Below, one piece after another: positions 56,719-64,000 of a DNA stretch of 64,000 nucleotides. This DNA comes from Steinernema hermaphroditum (taxonomy: Eukaryota; Nematoda; Chromadorea; Rhabditida; Steinernematidae), in contig CM059624.1 of the NCBI GenBank assembly GCA_030435675.1, forward strand, positions 4,178,769 to 4,242,768, in the 5' to 3' direction. The stretch's first letter is position 1, and every line of letters begins with the position of its first letter. Under the pieces are notes generated by a model, which had not been told where the DNA came from, did not search any database, and was given only the letters and a program-made list of their open reading frames with translations. A program made the position numbers and the translations under genes.

Positions 56719-58101
56719 ATGCTGTCGAACCGCGTTCTCACTGGCCTCTCCCGAAACTCTGCCCGGTCGGGTACGCGCATGATCAGCTTCGACCTCTCGG
56801 ATACGCAGCGAGAGTACCAGCAGGTGGCATTGAAATTTGCGAAAGAGGTGATCGCCCCTGTTGCCGCCCATCACGACAAGACTGGCGAGTTCCCGTGGGA
56901 GATCATCAAGGAAGCCCACAAGCTCGGTCTGATGAACCCTCAGATTCCGGAAGCCTATGGTACATGGAGCCTGAGCAAGGATCTTTCTAAATGTGATTTT
57001 CTTCCAGGTGGACCCAACTTGAACAACGTCGAGACGGCACTCATCGTTGAAGCCATGGCGTACGGCTGCAGTGGAATCCAGTTAGCCATAATGGGCCCCA
57101 GCCTCGCCATCGCTCCAGTGCTCATTGCCGGCAATGAAGAGCAGAAGAAGAAGTACCTCGGCATGCTGGCGGAGGAGCCCCTGATCGCCTCGTACTGCGT
57201 CACAGAACCTGGGGCCGGATCTGACGTCAACGGTGTGAAGACGCGTGCTGAAAAGAAGGGCGATGAGTGGGTGATCAACGGATCCAAGATGTGGATCACT
57301 GGTGGTGGATACGCCAAGTGGTTCTTCGTGCTCGCCCGCACGAATCCCGACCCGAAGTGTCCTCCTGGAAAGGCTTTCACCGCCTTCATCGTCGATGGCG
57401 ATAGCGCCGGAATCAGCCGCGGAAAGAAGGAGATCAACATGGGCCAGCGCTGTGCCGATACTCGCGCCATCACGTTTGAAGACGTGCGCGTGCCTGACTG
57501 CAACGTGCTCGGGAAGCCCGGAGCGGGCTTCAAGGTGGCCATGGCGGCCTTTGATTTGGTATGGAGATCCCATTTTGCGAAAGTGAATTTCTATTGGATT
57601 CTTTTCAGACTCGCCCAGGAGTCGCAGCCGGCGCCCTCGGCGTCGCCTGGAGAGCGCTGGACGAGTCCAGCAAGTACTCGCTCGAGCGTAAGACTTTCGG
57701 AACGCAGATCGCTAATCATCAGGTTCGAATCGCCGTCACTGTTCCCGTCTCTAGCTTTCCGGTTTTAGGGAGTATCCTTTATGCTCGCCGACATGGCCAT
57801 CAACCTTGAACTGGCTCGCGCTATCACCTACCGCGCCGCTGCTGATGTCGACAAGGGAACGGGCGGCTCCTACTACGCGTCGATCGCCAAGTGTTTTGCT
57901 GCGGATATGGCGAATAAGGCCGCCGCCGACGCCGTCCAGATCTTCGGGGGAAACGGATTCAACACCGAATACCCCGTGGAGAAGCTGATGCGAGACGCCA
58001 AGATCTACCAGATTTACGAGGGAACGTCTCAAATCCAGCGTCTCGTCATTTCGCGAACTCTGCTCCAACAGGTTGCGCAGACTGGATCAGCTGCGTTCTA
58101 A
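56719..58101 (+). CDS. Medium-chain-type acyl-CoA dehydrogenase, mitochondrial (tandem copy 2)
   Basis: Exons 56719-56959, 57008-57558, 57609-57722 and 57769-58101 total 1239 bases, 412 residues. A mitochondrial presequence ([20 protein letters not shown]) is followed by [36 protein letters not shown] and the catalytic [11 protein letters not shown]. It is a diverged tandem duplicate of copy 1. The last two intron positions are shared; the first introns differ (copy 1 splits before SYAVTEP, copy 2 after PEAYG). An upstream ATG at 56698 would read through the TTCCTTTCAG acceptor, so 56719 is preferred. Confidence 0.95.
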
Positions 58102-58543
58102 TTTTCCGATGTATTTATTATGTGTTGTGTAATTGTAGCTAAATGATATGTGCACATGTTGCGATAACCTTAAGGGTGCTTGGATTTGACGGGGCACATG
58201 ATGCACGTTGCATTCAGACAGAGACAGGGATGAGGCAGACTCTAGATCGTCGGAAGTTATTTGCTTTGCAGAATGTCGCTCGGTGTTTTCATTTGAGACA
58301 TCTACTGTGGTTAGACCAGTCGTTCAAGGAAGCGGTGTCGCATGGGAAGAAGCATCAGGCGACGTAATCATCTGCTTTGTGCAGAAGTGGAGAGGGAGAC
58401 TTACCGTATTGGATCATTTTCTGCGTGCCGACTCCATTTTACCACCTCCTAGCGTCACAAGACCCACATGTGCGAACTTTTGATTGCCGCTCCACGAACA
58501 TCTATCAAAACCTTTTTCTTTATGCTCCCATACGAAGCCGAAG
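58102..58543. other. Intergenic
   Basis: Nothing supported. Confidence 0.4.
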
Positions 58544-59455
58544 ATGTCCTCTGATAAGGAAGACGCCTCTTCCTCAACCACAGAAGATTTGGACGTCAGC
58601 ATTGCAACTTGTCCCGTTTGCTTCGAGTCCCTAGAAGAGCCACGGATCTTCACGAAATGTGGCCATTCGATTTGTGCAGCGTGTGAGGACAAGATTTCGG
58701 TAGTCGATCCGATAAACCGCACCATCCTCATCGTCTGTCCGGTTTGCCGGGAATCTGTGGACTTGCTGGAGGGAGAGAAGCTGCCAACCAATTGGGCGCT
58801 GAAAGGTAGGCAGTTCGCCCAGATTCTCATCGTCGCCCCCTTCTTACAGAGCTCTTCGGAACGAAAGGTGGAACAACTTCTTCAAAAGGCCAATCAAACG
58901 CTGCCCTGTGCGGGTACTGTGACGAGTGCGTTCCGATAAGTCAGCTCTTCCAATGTGAGCCTTGCTATGGAAACGTCGGAGATGGACGATTGCTTGTAAG
59001 TCGGTGCTATGATGCCCTCCTGAGAAGAGCACTTTAGGGACTCATCTGTGGAGGCTGCTACCTCACAAAGCACCGTGCACATGAACACGAACTACAAAAG
59101 GCTGTGCTCGTGGACTCCAACGCGAAGATCACCTATCTCCAAACCTTTAGCGATACCGTCCAGGCTATGCACTATAGACGTGAAGAAATCGGATCGATCG
59201 ATGCGGTAGTCCGATCCTTTCAAACGGCTTTTTGCTTATTACATGAGTTTAGAAGTTGAACACTCTGGACATACAATTGATCGACGAGTTGGCTGATATC
59301 AGAGCCAGTAACTGGCTTACGGAGTGCGAATTCTCCGTCAAAAAGAAGAAGATGGGAGAAATCATGGCCGCTCTCGAAAAGGTATGCTCTACAGTATATC
59401 AGTTGAAAATATCCGAGCTATGCTTTAGATCATCAATGTCGTTCAAGAATTGTGA
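58544..59455 (+). CDS. Stand-alone RING/B-box-like/coiled-coil protein
   Basis: Exons 58544-58805, 58850-58995, 59038-59205, 59253-59381 and 59429-59455 total 732 bases, 243 residues. After an acidic-serine start (SSDKEDASSSTTEDLD) comes a C3HC4-type RING (CPVCFESLEEPRIF, KCGHSICAAC, CPVCRE), a PTNWALK linker and a B-box-like finger (CDECV, CEPC, ICGGC, TKHRAHEHE). A C-terminal coiled coil follows (KKKKMGEIMAALEKIINVVQE). Architecture equals the C-terminal half of the genes at 43744 and 60788, but there is no room for the N-domain: the dehydrogenase ends 440 bases upstream. Probable ubiquitin ligase; targets unknown. Confidence 0.8.
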
Positions 59456-60787
59456 GGAACAGGCGATCGCTGTGGAACGCTTCGCAATTTATATCGCTTT
59501 GGATCTCTCATAATTGTTAATTTGTTGGATTTATGACATGTGGTACCTAATATGTACAGTTACGATGCAATTCATACTGTACAGAAGGCAGTGGCTTCTC
59601 GTTTTACTTGTCTCTTTATTCAGAATACCAAAGCAACTGAGGCTATTAATACCGTGTAAAGGGATTTCTTTACACCGCTTATCTTCATGAATTTCGCGCA
59701 CGTTTCGTTTATGAATAAAGGTTGCGGGTAAGCCACAGGCTCTGTCTTCACTTTCGAATGAATCCTAACTATAAATCCCGGACTTATCTCTTCGCAGATG
59801 CGAGCCTTCTGGAGGTTCCACGATTTCCGTGTTGCGCGCTGCCCGATTGGGTCGGCAGTGATGCTACGCTAGGAACGCCGTCGGCCACATCTCGACAAGT
59901 TGATCTTATAAGAGTTCCACTGATAAGAGTTCATTTGCTGTGATTGTGATACCTTTCCGCTTGCACGGATGGTCCTGGACCCGATGACGTCACCCCGGCA
60001 GCCGCCGGCCATCCTGACCGTCGCCGATCACCGAAGAAGCAGTCGGCGGGCAGCCGAGCGCCCGCTCGGTCGGCTTTGTTCCCCATTCCCCTATTTTTTC
60101 CGTGTTTCATAGTAGTGTTTACTAATATAAAAAGGGTTATGAAAGAGTAGAACCCCGGGGACAACTTAAGGCGCACAAGGAGGAACTCGGATGAGTCCCT
60201 TTCCGGGCTGGACACAAGTGGAGAAACAATATGTCTAATGAGGCGTGCCGCCACCGACCGGTTCGGCACCAATGCCACGCCAGGGATGAAGCCGGCTGCA
60301 AGTGATATCCTCTGCGGTCCATTTTCGGTGTAGTGCGTTTGATTCATGAAATAAATCCATAAAGGTTTATTTGCAAACATTGCAAGGGGACCTCGAGGGA
60401 AGATCAACACATCTTGCGTTCCGAACGATGACGCGATGAAAGGCACCGAAGGACACGATCAGCGCCAATTTTCGCTTCCGCTATTTGCATGTCAACAGTA
60501 TTTGGTCTTCGACAGGGAAGTCGTCGTTGATTCTCCCTATTTTAGGATGAACGCGTGCATATTTTTTGTCTTATGTCTATGCAAAACCATGGCGCGAAAA
60601 ATCTGCTAAGTATTCTAAGTATAAGTATTCTCAAGCGGTGGTTTCCGGAAGGCGTCGCAAACTTCCGTTCGGGAACAGTTCTGGAGCAGCATTTCTGGAG
60701 AAGTCAATTTGTTTCGTTCATATTTTTTGATTCAATTATCAGACTATTACGCACATATTTATTTTGTTTCGTTCTGATTAATTGACT
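59456..60787. repeat. Intergenic with dispersed repeat copies
   Basis: 60030-60085 matches the GC-rich repeat near 12.9 kb and 60235-60350 matches 54310-54445. A short hairpin (GTGTAAAG/CTTTACAC) lies at 59653-59674. No gene supported. Confidence 0.45.
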
Positions 60788-63700
60788 ATGGAAGCGCTTC
60801 TTCTGGCCACTTGCCCAACATTTGGCGGCTTTGTTGTTCTGGCCGATTGTATTTATTCCATGACATTCAACGGTTTCGGTAGAAGGTAATGTCTACTGTT
60901 TACCGCAATTAAATGCTGCAACGTTAAGTAGAAGCATAAAGGTGTACAGCATTGAAAAAAACGGAACTGCTATGTTTCCTTTGCCCTGAATTCGATGGTT
61001 TATCGCGTGATGAGGTGAGTCCATGTTAGTTTGTACGAGAATTGCAATGGCGTTCAGTTTCCACTTTACAAGAAAGATGACAATGATAAAGCCCTAACGG
61101 TGGCGCGGAACCAAATCAAAATTTGGAAAATTACTTTTCACTTTCATGTAAGGAAGGTTCAACTGGAACTAGAGCAAACATTCGATCTCAGCTCAAGGTA
61201 GTTTATATACAGGGTGTCCCAGATAAAGTGCAACATTTTTGATTCGTTCATTTAAGTGGATTTCCGAGAGTTTGAGCACGTTTGGACGTCATATTCGTGT
61301 TCAGCGTCCTCTTATAGCTCTGAATATCTGTTGATAGCTGTAATTTCGCAGTTGTTCGTTGAAAAAAATCGTAGTATTTGAAGACCGATTTTCCATAGTT
61401 CTGATGCATAAGCTCGGAATCTCGAATCTGGGTACTGTAAAAGCCCTCGGATTTGAGCGGTATGAGGTCAAACGAGTCATTGAGTGCTACAGGGAGATAG
61501 AACAGGTCAAGCAGAGGACCTGGAAAGGTAGACAGAAACCAGTGCGAACTCCGGCTGTTCTAGAAGGCATCCTAAAGAAGTTGAACCGGAATTCAGCCCG
61601 AAGTTCAATAAAGTTGGCTAAAGAGTTCGGAATCTCAAGAATACGTGTCCGGCGAGCACTGAAGAAAGATCTGAAGTCGTTTCTTTACAAGATAGCGAAA
61701 GAACAGGGTCTAACACCACAAGAAAAAAAGAAAAGACCCCAAAAAATATCGCTTGATGAGGACTGCGTACCGTCGTCGCCGAAAAAAGACAGCGCGCGAA
61801 GACTCTGATGGTCTGGGCTGGAATTTATGTCATGGGTAGCCCAAAACTGGTGTTTTTTGAGAAAAATGACCGTTTAACGGCCGAGTTTTATCAGAATAAG
61901 ATTCTAGAAGGTGCGGTGAGACCGTGGGCAGCGGAGAAGTGCACAGGAATCGACTTCACTTTTCAACAAGATTGCACATCTACAAAAAGCTCCAAAAGAT
62001 CTTTGGTCTGGCTTCTGGCCAACTTGTCTAAGGTGGTGAGCAAATATTTTCGGTCACCGCTTTTATCGGATCTGAATCTCCTCCATTTCTCAATTTGTTG
62101 TTTCTTGTAGAAAAGTGTCTGCTCTTTACGACTCGCTAGTTTATAGTCACTTAAGATACCTCTAAAGGCCACATAAAGGCGAAAAATAAAATCCAGACCC
62201 GCGGCGCTCGGGGGTTCAAGTCGGATGTATGGTTAGGCATGCATTGTGGCGAAATCAGAATTTTCCGACAAACTGTTTTGCTTTTTTTATTCACTAGTGA
62301 TGTAGCTTCATTTTGCACATAAAAGTACTGTATTTGGAGAAGACCACAGAGATTTACATGGATTTCTTTTTGTTGCACTTTATCTGGGACACCCTGTAGT
62401 TTGTGATGTTACCTTGGTCTCAAACAGCGAATTTACTCCTCCCTTCAAGTGGTTTTCTTCGAATCTTTTCGCTCCACCACCATCAACCAAGTTCCAGATA
62501 TTTCTGGCTGACAGCGAGGAAGTTAAGGATATTGTCCTTCCCGCAGAGAGATCATCAATTTGTAAGCAGCACGTGAACCTCCAAAAAAAGCAATTTTCAG
62601 CCTCGATCGACTACTTTGCGGCTTTCCTCCACAAAGGCTGTTATGCCTACTTGGATTACAAGTGGAAACTCTTGTTTATGTGAACCTAACTGATGGTTCT
62701 GTCAAGAGCCACAAAGTTTCATCCGCAGAAGATTTACAGCTGCCAGCTTACCATTGGTCTGATGAAAAACGCAAGTTTTGTGTTTGGCGATGTCGTCATC
62801 ATCATAGCTTCCAATCGCGTTTTCCGTCTTGACACTTCGTAGGGTGCACATAGGCACTAGTGTACCTTTAGCGCCGTTTCAGCCTTCATACTCTTCACGA
62901 CATCTCAAGCATCATTAAGTATGAAGATGGCTGTAGTGCCAGCATTTTCAAAGCGACTCAGGACGAAGAAGCGTTGTATGTTTGTCGCAGTGATAAAAAA
63001 ATATACAAAATCCAAGTGCGTAATATTGACTGGTCGTTCCTGCCTGGCATTGAATCTTGATTTTGAGGTTGAACAGGTACGAATGTGTGTATGCGCATCT
63101 GCAGAGGATTTAAAAATGAGTTTAGATAGCAGAGAAAACAAGTGAGGACAGCCACTGTCCCATTTGTTTTGAAAGATATGACATTCCGAAAATTCTCACC
63201 AAATGTGGTCACTCGATTTGTGAAGCATGCGAAACGATCATATCCGTCGTGGACGTACTTGCCCAGTCCAAGACTCTAACGTGCCCAATTTGTCGTGTTG
63301 TCACGAAGCTCAACGCCAATGAGGTCCTTCCCACCAACTGGTCCTTAAAGAGTAAGTTAGCTTTGAGGTATAGTGTTAGGTTGACGCACTGGAAATGTGG
63401 ATTTTACAGTGGAAAAGAAAGTGAAAGACGCAACAATCCGAAAATATGAAAATTGGACCGAAATATGTATTCCTTTCACTCTAACGATTTTCGTTATTTT
63501 GAAAAGACTCTAAAGACACAGATGACTCTAAACTTTTCATAATATTCAAATAGTGAGCTGGAAGAACCCTGGAAGCAGAGTAGGCTTTGACTAGCCATTC
63601 GAAAGGTGTAAACTATGACTCAAGTATGCGTGATTATATCAATGAGGATTCGCTAGCACTGTTTCAGATCTGACTACGAACAGTGGACCCAAATCGTCTC

Positions 63701-63985
63701 CCTCTCTTTCCTGTCGGTCATGCAACGCAGATGTGTTGGAGGGCCAAGTGTTCGACTGCAGTAAATGCTCGCTTGAGCGGAGAACTTTCGAGGTTGACAT
63801 CTCGACTCAAATACTCCTTCATAGCCCAATTTCAGATGTTGATGTGCGGTGTGTGCGCCATCAAAAACCATTCTTCTCACCTTGCTGATGTCAAGATTGT
63901 GAAATTTGTCAGCCAGAAAGCTGTAATGGACGCTATAAATGCTATCAAAGCTACCGAAATAGATTATGCCGTGGAAGGCGCTTAA
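60788..63985 (+). CDS. N-domain fused to RING and B-box-like finger, with a mariner in an intron
   Basis: Exons 60788-60878, 60950-61014, 61058-61197, 62428-62561, 62601-62673, 62707-62838, 62920-63076, 63126-63351, 63668-63792 and 63836-63985 total 1137 bases, 378 residues. N-domain pieces align with the 43744 gene: FPLYKKDDNDKAL with VMLYEHKDEIRLF, and HKGCYAYLDYK with GCLCAYLETNK. Then come a RING (CPICFERYDIPKIL, KCGHSICEAC, CPICRV), a PTNWSLK linker, and a B-box-like finger (CRSCNA, CSKC, MCGVC, KNHSSH). Intron 3 contains mariner B. Intron 5 would be only 33 bases, and exon 7 also has another good-looking frame (DEEALYVCRSDKKIYKI), so that region is uncertain. It ends 15 bases before the window edge without the coiled coil of its paralogs. 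Confidence 0.6.
61210..62396 (+). mobile_element. Mariner-family transposon B, defective
   Basis: Terminal inverted repeats CAGGGTGTCCCAGATAAAGT (61210) and complement (to 62396), about 25 bases, with TA on both sides. It differs from mariner A beyond the first 12 bases of the repeat. The 1187-base element lies in intron 3 of the N-domain-RING gene, same orientation. Confidence 0.93.
61359..62110 (+). pseudogene. Truncated mariner-type transposase
   Basis: The N-terminal frame (61359-61808) has the helix-turn-helix part (SSIKLAKEFGISRIRVRRAL). The next frame carries MVWAGIYVMGSPKLVFF, then a degraded second acidic motif (FQQDCTSTKSS) and a third (SDLNLLHFSI). The first catalytic Asp region between the two frames is deleted, so the enzyme is dead. 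Confidence 0.85.
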
Positions 63986-64000
63986 TTAATCGACCTGGTC

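Noticed and set aside
59653..59674. GTGTAAAG/CTTTACAC hairpin
   Set aside because: Terminator-like by eye, but single, AT-rich and in a eukaryotic spacer; likely chance.
1..64000. CRISPR arrays, bacterial operons or promoters
   Set aside because: The window is clearly nematode nuclear DNA; no regularly spaced direct repeats of the CRISPR type were seen.

Overview
The window is nuclear DNA of a nematode. Most introns are 40-50 bases, nearly all end in TTTCAG or TTTAG, and several start codons sit a few bases after an orphan 3' splice site, as expected for spliced-leader trans-splicing. It also carries srx-type chemoreceptors and nematode-style RING and F-box-like families. The genus cannot be fixed from sequence alone. 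The small F-box-like families and overall texture recall Steinernema-type genomes, but that is a weak guess.

Layout. 0-5 kb: two small tandem paralogs, a deleted hAT transposon with CGGGT-rich ends, and an inverted-repeat element holding a small spliced gene. 5.5 kb: tRNA-Asn. 8.6-14.6 kb: two srx-like receptors on opposite strands, an intact F-box-like gene between them and a dead transposase fragment. 15.4-18.6 kb: a secreted multicopper oxidase with a TTAA-flanked hairpin element in its last intron. 20-26.1 kb: a full ABCA-type lipid transporter. 27.6-31.9 kb: proteasome subunit Rpn7 and an NSD/MES-4-like histone methyltransferase, flanked by F-box-like debris. 34.3-35.1 kb: two adjacent hairpin elements with clear target-site duplications. 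35.4-46.8 kb: a four-helix membrane protein and two members of a gene family (called N-domain here), one fused to a RING/B-box-like module. 47.8-49.2 kb: NAF1. 54.8-58.1 kb: two tandem mitochondrial acyl-CoA dehydrogenases. 58.5-64 kb: a stand-alone RING/B-box-like gene and a second N-domain-RING fusion.

The most unusual content is a family of four tiny secreted cysteine peptides. They are arranged as two tail-to-tail pairs, and each pair is itself an inverted duplication; the two pairs lie about 8 kb apart (centre to centre 9 kb) in opposite orientation. Their coding and core-promoter sequence is better conserved than the flanks. Second is the N-domain family, which occurs alone, fused to RING, or as RING alone; two of its three members carry different mariner transposons in different introns.

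For ten genes (receptors, oxidase, Rpn7, methyltransferase, NAF1, dehydrogenases, N-domain/RING genes, four-helix protein) I joined exons by hand. In every case the exon lengths sum to a multiple of three with an open frame. Splice sites remain predictions. Family names rest on recognised motifs, not on a database search.
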